A stretch of 64,000 bases of DNA from Novosphingobium sp. CECT 9465. GTDB lineage: Bacteria; Pseudomonadota; Alphaproteobacteria; Sphingomonadales; Sphingomonadaceae. A model generated the notes under the pieces. The model ran no database searches. It was not told the DNA's origin and saw only the letters and a program-made list of their open reading frames with translations. Shown here in pieces: positions 16,197 to 24,591 of this stretch; position 1 is the stretch's first letter; the number at the start of each line of letters is the position of its first letter. A program made the position numbers and the translations under genes. Where the stretch lies: the NCBI RefSeq assembly GCF_920987055.1, contig NZ_CAKLBX010000001.1, forward strand, positions 1,350,501-1,414,500, read 5' to 3'.

Positions 16197-18287
16197 ATGC
16201 TCCGCCAGTACGAACTTGTCGAACGTGTTCTCGCCTACGATCCCGATGCGGATGAGGCGATGCTCAATCGCGCCTATGTGTTTACCGTGCAGAAGCACGG
16301 TACGCAGAAGCGCGCCAGCGGTGACCCCTATTTCTCGCACCCGGTTGAAGTCGCCGGCCTGATGACCGAGCTGAAGCTCGATCAGGACACGATCATTACC
16401 GCGCTTTTGCACGACACGGTCGAAGATACGCTGACCACGGTCGCGGATATCGAGCGCCTGTTCGGTCCCGATGTGGCGCGGCTGGTCGATGGCGTGACCA
16501 AGCTTTCGAAGATCGAGACCCTGAGCGAGAGCGAGCGCGCGGCGGAAAATCTGCGCAAGTTCCTGCTGGCGATGAGCGAGGACTTGCGCGTCCTTCTGGT
16601 CAAGCTGGCCGACCGCCTGCACAACATGCGTACGCTGCATTTCATCCGCAGCGAGGACAAGCGCCGCCGCATCTCGCGTGAGACGATGGAAATCTACGCC
16701 CCGCTCGCCGAGCGGGTGGGCATGTATGAATATATGCGCGAGATGCAGCTGCTCGCGTTCGAACAGCTTGAACCCGAAGCCTATGCCACGATTACCGGGC
16801 GGCTCGCCGCGATCCGCAGCGAAGAAGGCGCGCAAGTCGATTCCATCGCGCTCGAAATCAAGAAGGTTCTGGCCGAAGCAGGTCTGCGTGTCGAAATTTC
16901 GGGGCGTGAAAAGCACCCCTATTCGATCTGGCGCAAGATGGCCGAACGGCACGTGTCGTTCGAACAGATCACCGACATCATGGCCTTCCGCGTACTCACC
17001 GAAAGTGAGGAAGACTGCTACAAGGCGCTGGGGCTGCTTCATCGCGCCTGGCAGATGATACCCGGCCGGTTCAAGGACTACATCTCCACCCCGAAAATGA
17101 ACGGCTATCGTTCGCTTCACACATCTCTCATTTATTCCAATGCGATGCGCGTCGAAGTTCAGATCAAGACTCGCGAAATGCACGAATTGAACGAATACGG
17201 CCTTGCCGCGCACTGGTCCTACAAGCAGGGCGGTACGCAGCCCGATGCACAGATCGGCTGGCTGCGCGATCTGGTCGAAATTCTCGATGCCAGCCACGAT
17301 GCCGAGGAACTGCTCGAAAACACCAAGATGGCGATCTATCAGGACCGCATCTTTGCCTTCACGCCCAAGGGCGCCTTGTTCCAGTTGCCCAAGGGCGCGA
17401 CGCCCATCGACTTTGCCTTTGCGGTCCATACAAATCTTGGCGCGGCGGCAGTTGGCGCGAAGATCAATGGCCGCCATGTGCCGCTGCGTACCGCGCTGGG
17501 CAATGGAGACGTCGTGGAAATCATCAAGAGCCGCAATTCCGAACCGCAGTTGTCGTGGCTCGGCTTCGTCGTCACCGGCAAGGCCCGCGCCGCGATCCGC
17601 CGCTTCGTCCGTCAGAAGGAGCGTAGCGAGGTCGCCGCTATCGGTCGCAAGCTGTACGAGGAAATCGTCGAGCGCCTGCCGACCAAGATCGGCAAGAAGG
17701 CGCTGGCTGATGCGGTCAAGCGGCTGAAACTTGGCACCGAGGAGGACTTCATGTTCGCCATAGGTTCAGCCAAGATCGATGACCGGCAGGTGATGGAGGC
17801 GCTTGTCCCCGGCAGCGCCGCCAACTTGCCACAGGAAGATTGGCCCAGCCAGAAACGCGCCATTGCGGTGCGTGGCCTGACGCCCGGTATGGCGTTCAAG
17901 CTGGCAGACTGCTGCCATCCGGTGCCGGGCGACCGCATCGTTGGCCTGCGCCGCCCGGAAAAAGGCGTGGAGGTTCATGCCATCGATTGCATGAAACTGG
18001 CCGATGGCGTCGATGCCGACTGGATCGACCTGTCATGGGATGCCCGTACCGACGGTGCGATTGGCCGCTTGCGCGCCGAACTCTACAACCGCCCCGGCAC
18101 ACTCGCCGAAATGGCCGGCATCTTCGCCAAGAACCACGCCAATGTCGTCAACCTGGAAATGACCCAGCGCGAAAACCCGTTCCATACTTACGAGGTCGAT
18201 CTGGAGGTACGCGATCTGGCGCACCTCACGCGCATCGTCAGCGCCCTGCGCGCCAGCGATGCCGTGGCGCAGGCGGAGCGGATCTAG
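16197..18287 (+). CDS. Bifunctional (p)ppGpp synthetase/hydrolase (RSH)
   Basis: Makes and degrades the stringent-response alarmone. The domains run in order. The HD hydrolase has HDTVEDT near residue 71. The synthetase has YSIWRKM near 240 and RSLHTSL. TGS starts FAFTPKGALFQLPKGATPIDFAF near 380. A Cys-bearing linker contains DCCHPVPGD. A C-terminal ACT domain has RPGTLAEMAGIFAKN. At 696 residues it is a full-length long RSH, and with both HD and synthetase motifs intact it is likely the main Rel/Spo enzyme of this cell. In many alphaproteobacteria rpoZ precedes it, but not here. The stop overlaps the convergent transglutaminase stop by 4 bases. Confidence 0.95.
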   Translation: MLRQYELVERVLAYDPDADEAMLNRAYVFTVQKHGTQKRASGDPYFSHPVEVAGLMTELKLDQDTIITALLHDTVEDTLTTVADIERLFGPDVARLVDGVTKLSKIETLSESERAAENLRKFLLAMSEDLRVLLVKLADRLHNMRTLHFIRSEDKRRRISRETMEIYAPLAERVGMYEYMREMQLLAFEQLEPEAYATITGRLAAIRSEEGAQVDSIALEIKKVLAEAGLRVEISGREKHPYSIWRKMAERHVSFEQITDIMAFRVLTESEEDCYKALGLLHRAWQMIPGRFKDYISTPKMNGYRSLHTSLIYSNAMRVEVQIKTREMHELNEYGLAAHWSYKQGGTQPDAQIGWLRDLVEILDASHDAEELLENTKMAIYQDRIFAFTPKGALFQLPKGATPIDFAFAVHTNLGAAAVGAKINGRHVPLRTALGNGDVVEIIKSRNSEPQLSWLGFVVTGKARAAIRRFVRQKERSEVAAIGRKLYEEIVERLPTKIGKKALADAVKRLKLGTEEDFMFAIGSAKIDDRQVMEALVPGSAANLPQEDWPSQKRAIAVRGLTPGMAFKLADCCHPVPGDRIVGLRRPEKGVEVHAIDCMKLADGVDADWIDLSWDARTDGAIGRLRAELYNRPGTLAEMAGIFAKNHANVVNLEMTQRENPFHTYEVDLEVRDLAHLTRIVSALRASDAVAQAERI

Positions 18288-19075
18288 GCGAGTTCCACGC
18301 TCACCGCCTGTTCATTGAGGAAGGCGCTGCCGAAGATCGTCAGGAAGGATATGTCCGCGGCATCGCGCCCGATCCCGATGATCGCGGTCTGCGCGGGGTC
18401 GGCCATGCCGGTGGCGTCGACAAGGCGCCAGCCACCTGCGAGCCAGACTTGTACCAGCGCGTGGAAATCGGGCGGATTGACGCCGGGGGCATAGGCGCTG
18501 ACCACGCGGGCTGGAATGCCGATCCCGCGCACCAGAGTGACCAGCAGATGCGCGTAATCGCGGCAAACGCCCTCACGGCTGTGGAAGGTGTCTATCGCGG
18601 TTGTTCCGCCGTGGCTTGCGCCGGGCACGTAGGACAAGTGGCTGCCGATCCAGTCGCATGCCGCTTCCACCGCAGCGCCGCCTGCAAGATTGCCGAACAT
18701 CTCCATCGACGCGGCATGCAAGGTATCGACCGGGCAATAGCGTGAGGGCAGCAGGTATTCGATCGCATCGGCCGGAAGCACGGTCAACGCATCGGCAAAC
18801 AGGTTGGCGAGCGGCAAGGTCTCGCGCGTGATATCGATCTGCGCCTCATAGCGGACCTGCAGCGCGCTGTCGGGCGTCAGCCATGCCCGTTCGCCAACCC
18901 CGCCATGCGCCGCCACATGGATCGCGACCGGCAATCCGCCAATGTCGAGCGTTTCGCCAAGAATGCGCTGGTCGGGCAAACGCGCCACGCCGATCTGCAT
19001 CAGGACCTGTGCCGGAACAGGCAGGGCATAGTCGAGGGTGGTGACGATGTTCAGGCGCTGGGAAGTGACTGGCAT
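18284..19075 (-). CDS. Transglutaminase-like cysteine protease-fold protein
   Basis: 263 residues with an N-terminal beta domain typical of bacterial transglutaminase-like proteins (about 1-110). The core follows with the catalytic Cys in REGVCRDYAHL (C171), the His in DFHALVQVWL and the Asp in LVDATG. No signal peptide is evident, so it is cytosolic. Relatives are often encoded near alpha-E and circularly permuted ATP-grasp genes, which are absent here. The gene is convergent with rel. Substrate unknown; peptide or isopeptide hydrolysis is as likely as cross-linking. Confidence 0.85.
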   Translation of the reverse strand: MPVTSQRLNIVTTLDYALPVPAQVLMQIGVARLPDQRILGETLDIGGLPVAIHVAAHGGVGERAWLTPDSALQVRYEAQIDITRETLPLANLFADALTVLPADAIEYLLPSRYCPVDTLHAASMEMFGNLAGGAAVEAACDWIGSHLSYVPGASHGGTTAIDTFHSREGVCRDYAHLLVTLVRGIGIPARVVSAYAPGVNPPDFHALVQVWLAGGWRLVDATGMADPAQTAIIGIGRDAADISFLTIFGSAFLNEQAVSVELA

Positions 19076-19507
19076 TTGGCCTTAACCGGCTGCGCCCGGA
19101 TGTGCTCCGCGGCGTCAGGAATGAAGATGGAGCGGGCGGGCAGTAGCCACCAATGGAAGCGCGATATGCGTCGGCAAGCCGTTAGTGCCGCATTTTCCTG
19201 GAGAGTTCCAGCGCTGAGGCAGTCGGCTTTGACCTTGGCTCGAAAATGGAGTATTCACGCCTCATCACGACAACAAGGCAGCGCCTGCGAATGGTGCTTT
19301 TGCCGATGTTTGTCATTGCGCTGCTGTTGACGTTGCATTCGAAACCTCCTAAGCGCGCCTTTCACTCTAAACCGGGATGGTTCATTGCAGCCAAGGTCAA
19401 GGCCTTGTTTCTGCCGGAATTTTCCCGTTTTGCAGGGTGTTTTTCGCGATGAGATAGGGCCTGCGGCGTGAGTCGCTTGCGCCCTGTGGAGCAAAACGGA
19501 GAAGCAA
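19076..19507. other. 432-base gap upstream of rpsM
   Basis: Must contain the promoter and leader of the rpsM-rplQ operon. The last 60 bases before rpsM include GGAGAAGC as its ribosome site. Apart from one small minus-strand frame with a perfect Shine-Dalgarno (listed separately) I see no convincing gene. adk and secY, which precede rpsM in many relatives, are not here. Confidence 0.6.
19255..19338 (-). CDS. Possible 27-residue basic peptide
   Basis: A perfect AGGAGG (19350-19345) stands 6 bases before an ATG opening a 27-codon frame. The product is rich in Arg, Gln, His and Lys, with a CC pair near the end (LPCCRDEA). It reads away from rpsM. The ribosome site is the only strong evidence; codon use is not convincing. 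It could be a leader or a regulatory small protein, or chance. Confidence 0.3.
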   Translation of the reverse strand: MQRQQQRNDKHRQKHHSQALPCCRDEA

Positions 19508-19876
19508 GTGGCTCGTATTGCCGGGGTAAACATCCCCACCAACAAGCGCGTGATTATCGCGCTTACCTATATTCATGGTATCGGGGCTCACAAGGCCAAG
19601 CAGATCGCCGACAAGCTGGGTATTGATCACAGCCGCCGCGTTCAGGACCTGTCGGACGCCGAAGTCCTCCAGATCCGCGAAGCGATCGACGCCGATCACA
19701 CCGTGGAAGGCGATCTTCGTCGCGAAGTCGCGATGAACATCAAGCGCCTGATGGACCTCGCGTGCTATCGTGGTCTGCGCCACCGCAAGGGCCTGCCGGT
19801 CCGCGGTCAGCGTACGCACACCAACGCTCGCACCCGCAAGGGCAAGGCCAAGCCGATCGCCGGCAAGAAGAAGTAA
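19508..19876 (+). CDS. rpsM: 30S ribosomal protein S13
   Basis: S13 sits in the 30S head and contacts tRNA and S19. The 122 residues begin [10 protein letters not shown] from a GTG start after GGAGAAGC. The helix-two-turn-helix core ([19 protein letters not shown]) and the basic tail ending in GKKK are intact. First gene of the short rpsM-rpsK-rpoA-rplQ operon; 48 bases separate it from rpsK. Confidence 0.98.
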   Translation: MARIAGVNIPTNKRVIIALTYIHGIGAHKAKQIADKLGIDHSRRVQDLSDAEVLQIREAIDADHTVEGDLRREVAMNIKRLMDLACYRGLRHRKGLPVRGQRTHTNARTRKGKAKPIAGKKK

Positions 19877-19924
19877 GACCCGCAAGGGCTTTCTTCCGTC
19901 CCAGATTTTCGAGGATAGAAACCA

Positions 19925-20314
19925 ATGGCACGCGAACCTCAGCGCATTAAGCGCCGCGAGCGCAAGAACATCACCAGCGGCGTCGCGCATGTCAACGCCA
20001 GCTTCAACAACACCATGGTGACCATCACCGACGCCCAGGGCAACGCGATTTCGTGGTCCTCGGCCGGCATGATGGGCTTCAAGGGTAGCCGCAAGTCGAC
20101 GCCGTATGCAGCGCAGGTCGCTGCCGACGATGCCGGCAAGAAAGCTGCCGAACACGGCGTCCGCACCCTCGAAGTCGAGGTCAAGGGTCCCGGTTCGGGT
20201 CGTGAAAGCGCCCTTCGCGCGCTGCAGGCGGTCGGTTTCACGATCACTGCAATCCGCGATGTGACAGCGATCCCGCACAACGGCGTTCGCCCGTCGAAGC
20301 GCCGTCGCGTCTGA
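19925..20314 (+). CDS. rpsK: 30S ribosomal protein S11
   Basis: S11 forms part of the 30S platform at the mRNA exit side. The 129 residues show the family opening [26 protein letters not shown], the [17 protein letters not shown] loop, and the end [14 protein letters not shown]. It lies between rpsM and a 119-base spacer that carries a very stable hairpin before rpoA. Confidence 0.98.
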   Translation: MAREPQRIKRRERKNITSGVAHVNASFNNTMVTITDAQGNAISWSSAGMMGFKGSRKSTPYAAQVAADDAGKKAAEHGVRTLEVEVKGPGSGRESALRALQAVGFTITAIRDVTAIPHNGVRPSKRRRV

Positions 20315-20322
20315 TCCTGCCT

Positions 20323-20367
20323 ATTGGTGAGTGACGGCGCAGGTACCGGCGCCATCACTCACCCAAT
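20323..20367 (+). promoter_or_regulatory. Long stem-loop between rpsK and rpoA
   Basis: GGTGAGTGACGGCGC (20326-20340) pairs with GCGCCATCACTCACC (20349-20363) with one C/A mismatch, around an 8-base loop AGGTACCG. Three more pairs form past a bulged C. No T-run follows, so it is not a classic terminator; an mRNA processing, stability or attenuation element is more likely. Confidence 0.6.
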
Positions 20368-20433
20368 ACCTCGACCGGATGCGGACACTTCGTCCGACGT
20401 CCGGCAAGCCCGCACAAACCCCAGGGGAATTCC

Positions 20434-21495
20434 ATGACTGTCAACATCAAGAACTGGCAGGAACTGAAGAAGCCCAACAATCTTGAGATCAAGCCGGGCA
20501 ACGATTCCAAGCGCCGTGTGACTTTTGTCGCGGAACCGCTGGAGCGTGGCTTTGGTCTCACCCTCGGCAACGCGCTGCGTCGTGTGCTGTTGTCGTCGCT
20601 GCAGGGCGCAGCTGTTACCTCGATCAAGATCGAGAACGTGCTTCACGAATTTTCGTCGCTTGCCGGCGTTCGGGAAGACGTGACCGATATCGTTCTGAAC
20701 GTGAAGCAGATCGCATTGCGGATGCAGGGCGAAGGCCCCAAGCGCTTGCAGCTTTCGGCAACGGGTCCGGGCGAAGTCAAGGCTGGCGACATCGCCGTCA
20801 GCGGAGACATCGAAGTCCTCAACAAGGACCTCGTGATCTGCAATCTGGATGAAGGCGCGACCTTCAACATGGAACTGACGGTCGATACCGGCAAGGGCTA
20901 TGTTCCTGCGGTTGCCAACCGTCCCGTGGATGCACCGATCGGCCTCATTCCGGTCGATTCGCTTTATTCGCCGGTTCGCCAGGTTTCGTACAAGATCGAC
21001 AATGCCCGTATCGGTCAGGAGCTTGACTACGACAAGCTCAACCTGACGGTCGAAACCGACGGCACGGTGACCCCTGAAGACGCCGTGGCTTATGCCGCGC
21101 GCATCCTTCAGGACCAGCTTTCGCTGTTCGTCCACTTCGATGATCAGGTTCCGGTCGGTCATGTTCCTTCGGTTGCAGGCGTTGCCTCGCATGCACCGGA
21201 AGAAAGCGATGCCAACCAGCTCAACCGTTACCTCCTCAAGAAGGTCGACGAACTGGAGCTGTCGGTCCGCTCGGCCAACTGCCTCAAGAACGACAACATC
21301 ATCTACATCGGCGATCTGGTTCAGAAGACCGAAGCCGAGATGCTGCGTACGCCGAACTTCGGCCGCAAGTCGCTCAACGAGATCAAGGAAGTTCTCTCTT
21401 CGATGGGTCTGCGCCTCGGCATGGACATCCCCGGCTGGCCGCCGGAAAACATCGAGGAAATGGCCAAGAAGCTCGAACAAGAGCTGCTGGGCTAA
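20434..21495 (+). CDS. rpoA: RNA polymerase alpha subunit
   Basis: 353 residues. The N-terminal dimerisation domain carries the [17 protein letters not shown] signature near residue 37. The C-terminal domain from about 250 has [21 protein letters not shown] and [13 protein letters not shown], the UP-element and activator contact surface. ATG follows GGGGA. Expressed with the S13/S11/L17 genes, as in most bacteria. Confidence 0.98.
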   Translation: MTVNIKNWQELKKPNNLEIKPGNDSKRRVTFVAEPLERGFGLTLGNALRRVLLSSLQGAAVTSIKIENVLHEFSSLAGVREDVTDIVLNVKQIALRMQGEGPKRLQLSATGPGEVKAGDIAVSGDIEVLNKDLVICNLDEGATFNMELTVDTGKGYVPAVANRPVDAPIGLIPVDSLYSPVRQVSYKIDNARIGQELDYDKLNLTVETDGTVTPEDAVAYAARILQDQLSLFVHFDDQVPVGHVPSVAGVASHAPEESDANQLNRYLLKKVDELELSVRSANCLKNDNIIYIGDLVQKTEAEMLRTPNFGRKSLNEIKEVLSSMGLRLGMDIPGWPPENIEEMAKKLEQELLG

Positions 21496-21503
21496 CCAAA
21501 TCC

Positions 21504-21530
21504 GGGGCGTTCTTCGGAACGCCCTGTTTT
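21504..21530 (+). promoter_or_regulatory. UUCG-tetraloop hairpin between rpoA and rplQ
   Basis: GGGCGTTC (21505-21512) pairs with GAACGCCC (21517-21524) around the loop TTCG, followed by TGTTTT. The C(UUCG)G loop makes it very stable. It may attenuate or terminate a fraction of transcripts before rplQ, or mark a processing site. Confidence 0.6.
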
Positions 21531-21612
21531 CGGGTGATTTGGCGGCAACCCTTAACAGCCGCCTGGATCGGGGTACCTTGCACGGCCCCCCTACGAACTG
21601 AAGGAAATACCC

Positions 21613-22038
21613 ATGCGTCATAAAATGGGCCAGCGTAAGCTTGGTCGTACCTCCGCTCACCGCCTCGCGATGCTTCGCAACATGGCGGCAGCGCTGATCA
21701 AGCATGAGCAGATCACCACCACCACGCCAAAGGCGCGCGAACTGCGTCCTTACCTCGAAAAGCTGATCACGCTGGGCAAGAAGGGCGGTCTTTCGAACCG
21801 TCGTCTCGCCCACACGCGTCTGGGTGACGATGCACAGCTGACCAAGCTGTTCTCCGTTCTGGCAGAGCGTTATGCGGATCGTAATGGCGGCTATACCCGC
21901 ATCATCAAGGCCGGCTACCGCGCTTCGGACGCTGCTCCGATCGCCGTGATCGAACTGGTTGACCGCGACACTTCGGCCAAGGGCCAGGATTCGGGTCCGG
22001 TGATGACCGCCGATGAGGACGAATACGAAGCCGCATAA
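21613..22038 (+). CDS. rplQ: 50S ribosomal protein L17
   Basis: 141 residues. The family core is complete: [20 protein letters not shown], then [19 protein letters not shown] and [14 protein letters not shown]. The C-terminal 20 residues are an acidic extension ([13 protein letters not shown]), seen in other alphaproteobacteria. Ends the operon; a terminator follows 28 bases on. Confidence 0.98.
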   Translation: MRHKMGQRKLGRTSAHRLAMLRNMAAALIKHEQITTTTPKARELRPYLEKLITLGKKGGLSNRRLAHTRLGDDAQLTKLFSVLAERYADRNGGYTRIIKAGYRASDAAPIAVIELVDRDTSAKGQDSGPVMTADEDEYEAA

Positions 22039-22065
22039 TCTGCGCTTCGGTTCGCACCGGAATTG

Positions 22066-22101
22066 AAAACGGGCGGGGCAGCAATGCCACCGCCCGTTTT
22101 T
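22066..22101 (+). terminator. Rho-independent terminator of the rpsM-rplQ operon
   Basis: AAAACGGGCGG (22066-22076) pairs with CCGCCCGTTTT (22090-22100), and a further T follows. The A-run/T-run symmetry also allows termination from the other side. Confidence 0.9.
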
Positions 22102-22105
22102 CATC

Positions 22106-22227
22106 GGTGATCATGGCGTTTGCAAACTTCGTCCGAGGCCCACGAAGCAATCCGGCACGGAGTGTAACGACTCTGGATTGCTTCGTCGGTTTTGCCTCCT
22201 CGCAATGACGAAAGCGGTATCATCGCC
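22106..22227. repeat. MITE-like palindromic repeat (type A), copy 1
   Basis: Left end GATCATGGCGTTTGCAAAC (22109-22127); right end ATCATCGCC (22219-22227). The interior is an imperfect inverted repeat containing GAAGCAATCC and GGATTGCTTC, and CGCAATGACG. The reverse complement of its right arm matches the left arm of the copy at 55.9 kb over about 54 bases with few changes. It lies just past the rplQ terminator and, with it, fills most of the 361-base gap before the next gene; bases 22228-22399 hold only the prolyl-oligopeptidase leader. Confidence 0.8.
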
Positions 22228-22399
22228 TTTCCTTGATGGTCTGACGCGCCGCAAAGGTGCTTGTGCCAACGCGACGTCATCTGGTTCCAAAGGCCTGCGG
22301 ACGCTGAAATCAGTGCAAGGCTGTTCGCCCTACCTTGCATGTCAGCCTATCCGGGCTAGTTTCCAACGCAACCGGAATCACTCCACCGAAAGTCGTCCC

Positions 22400-24538
22400 A
22401 TGCGCCCGTCTCGTTCAATCCTTGCTGCTTCGGCAGCGATCTTCATCGCCGCGCCCGTTGCGGCGCAACCCGGAGATGCTGCGATGACTTATCCCGCCAC
22501 CGAACGCGGAACCGTGGTTGAAGCGGCGTTTGGCGAGCAGGTCGCCGACCCCTATCGCTGGCTTGAAGCAGACGTGCGCGAAGACAAAAAGGTTGCCGCG
22601 TGGGTGGACGCGCAAAGCCGCTTCACCGCCGATTACCTTGCCAGGCTGCCGGAGCGTCCTGCGTTCGAGAAGCGGCTCAAAACCCTGTTCGATTTCGAAC
22701 GCATCGGGATGCCGGTAAAGGCAGGCGGGCAGTTGTTTTTCCGCCACAACACGGGGCTGCAAAACCAGTCCGTCCTGTATGTCCGCCCCGCCGACGATAG
22801 CGGCGAACGCCGGGTGCTGATCGACCCAAATGCGTGGGCAAAGGATGGCGCGACCGCGCTGGACGACTGGGAGCCATCGGACGATGGCGCGCGTTTGGCT
22901 TTCTCGGTTCAGGACGGAGGCACCGATTGGCGCACCATCAAGTTCCTCGACGTTGCGACCGGCACGGTGCTGCCCGACACGCTTGAACATGTGAAGTTTT
23001 CATACATTGCCTGGGCCGGAAGCGGGGGCATTCTATATTCCCGTTTCCCCGCGCCAAAGCCGGGTGAAGCATTCCAGGCAGTCAGTTCCAACCAGTCGGT
23101 CTGGTATCATCAGCTTGGCACCGCACAGTCTGCGGACAAACTGGTCTACGCCACACCGGAAAATCCGCGTCTCTATCATTCCGCCGCCGTAACTCACGAC
23201 CAGCGGTGGATGGTGATCGCGACCAGCACCGGCAGCGAAAAGGGCAATGCCGTCGGTATCGCGCCCATCGGCAAAGGTGACTGGAAGGTGCGCTCGCTGA
23301 TAGCGACGCTGGCAGACGAATGGAGCCTGATCGACGGCATCGGCGACAAGCTGTGGTTCGTGACGAGCAAGGATGCGCCGCGCAAGCAGGTTGTCATGGT
23401 GGACGTGTCCGGCACCCAGCCCGTGTTCACCACCGTTGTGCCTGAGCAAGAGGCGGTGCTCGACGGCGCGAAGATCGTCGGCGACAAGCTGGTGCTGAAT
23501 TATCTGCGGGACGTGAAAGCCGAGCTTCGGCTGGCATCGCTCGACGGCAAAGCCGCCGGAACGCTCGCTTTGCCCGGCATTGGGAGCGTTGGCGGTGTGC
23601 AGGGCAAGCCGGGCGACGGGCAGGGGCACTTTGTGTTCAGCAGCTTCACGCAGCCCGCCACGATCTACGGCTTCGATGCCACCAATCCCGCATCGGCGAA
23701 CATCTGGGCTGCACCGAAGCTGACCTTCGATCCTGCGCGATTCGAGACGCGGCAGGTGTTCTATGCTTCGAAGGATGGCACGAAGATTCCGATGTTCGTG
23801 GTACGGCGCAAGGATTTGACCGGGCCGGTGCCGACAATTCTTTATGGCTATGGCGGGTTCAACATTTCTGTCCTGCCGGGCTTTTCCGCCGCGCGCATGG
23901 CCTGGCTTGAGGCGGGTGGGGCTTATGCCGTGGCCAATATTCGCGGTGGCGGCGAATATGGCGAGGCCTGGCACCTTGGCGGCAAGGGCGCGACCAAGCA
24001 GAACGTGTTCGACGATTTCATTGCAGCCGGAGAGTGGCTCAAGGCCAATGGCATAACGTCCAGCGATGGGCTGGCGGTCGAAGGCGGATCGAATGGCGGG
24101 TTGCTGGTGGGCGCGGTGGTAAATCAGCGCCCCGATCTGTTTGCGGCCGCGCATCCGGCGGTCGGCGTGATGGACATGCTGCGCTTTGACAAGTTTACCG
24201 CCGGGCGCGAATGGGTGTTCGACTACGGCTTCCCGGAAAAGGAGGCCGACTGGCGCCTGCTGCGGTCTTATTCACCCTATCACAACATTGCGTCGGGCAA
24301 GAGCTATCCGGCCATCCTGACCACAACTGCCGATACTGACGATCGGGTCGTGCCGGGGCACAGCTTCAAATATGCCGCTGCGCTGCAAGCGGCCGAGATC
24401 GGTCCGAAGCCCCACCTTATCCGCATCGAAACGCGGGCAGGGCACGGCGCGGGCACGCCGGTTTCCAAGATGATCGAGGAGTCGGCCGATGTTTACGCAT
24501 TTCTTGCGCATTGGACGGGACTGAAATCAAAGGACTGA
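22400..24538 (+). CDS. Prolyl oligopeptidase family serine peptidase, exported (copy 1)
   Basis: Cleaves short peptides after proline (family S9A). ATG 22400 opens a signal peptide ending AAPVAAQ; the open frame upstream crosses the repeat and was rejected. 712 residues: a beta-propeller lid (about 70-430), then an alpha/beta-hydrolase. The nucleophile is S564 in EGGSNGG, the acid is D647/D648 in DTDDRVVP and the base is H682 in RAGHGAG. The family substrate-pocket stretches YGYGGFNIS and ANIRGGGEYG are present. A paralogue follows 53 bases downstream. Periplasmic peptide scavenging is the likely role. Confidence 0.93.
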   Translation: MRPSRSILAASAAIFIAAPVAAQPGDAAMTYPATERGTVVEAAFGEQVADPYRWLEADVREDKKVAAWVDAQSRFTADYLARLPERPAFEKRLKTLFDFERIGMPVKAGGQLFFRHNTGLQNQSVLYVRPADDSGERRVLIDPNAWAKDGATALDDWEPSDDGARLAFSVQDGGTDWRTIKFLDVATGTVLPDTLEHVKFSYIAWAGSGGILYSRFPAPKPGEAFQAVSSNQSVWYHQLGTAQSADKLVYATPENPRLYHSAAVTHDQRWMVIATSTGSEKGNAVGIAPIGKGDWKVRSLIATLADEWSLIDGIGDKLWFVTSKDAPRKQVVMVDVSGTQPVFTTVVPEQEAVLDGAKIVGDKLVLNYLRDVKAELRLASLDGKAAGTLALPGIGSVGGVQGKPGDGQGHFVFSSFTQPATIYGFDATNPASANIWAAPKLTFDPARFETRQVFYASKDGTKIPMFVVRRKDLTGPVPTILYGYGGFNISVLPGFSAARMAWLEAGGAYAVANIRGGGEYGEAWHLGGKGATKQNVFDDFIAAGEWLKANGITSSDGLAVEGGSNGGLLVGAVVNQRPDLFAAAHPAVGVMDMLRFDKFTAGREWVFDYGFPEKEADWRLLRSYSPYHNIASGKSYPAILTTTADTDDRVVPGHSFKYAAALQAAEIGPKPHLIRIETRAGHGAGTPVSKMIEESADVYAFLAHWTGLKSKD

Positions 24539-24591
24539 CGCTAAAGCCATCTCGCCGCCCGCCTGGCAAGGTGCTATAGAGACAAGCAATA

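Noticed and set aside
19246..19452. 68-codon plus-strand frame before rpsM with a hydrophobic stretch
   Set aside because: No ribosome site, irregular composition, and it would overlap the rpsM leader; no family resemblance.
20359..22104. 581-codon minus-strand frame opposite rpoA and rplQ
   Set aside because: Covers highly conserved ribosomal operon genes on the other strand; spurious.
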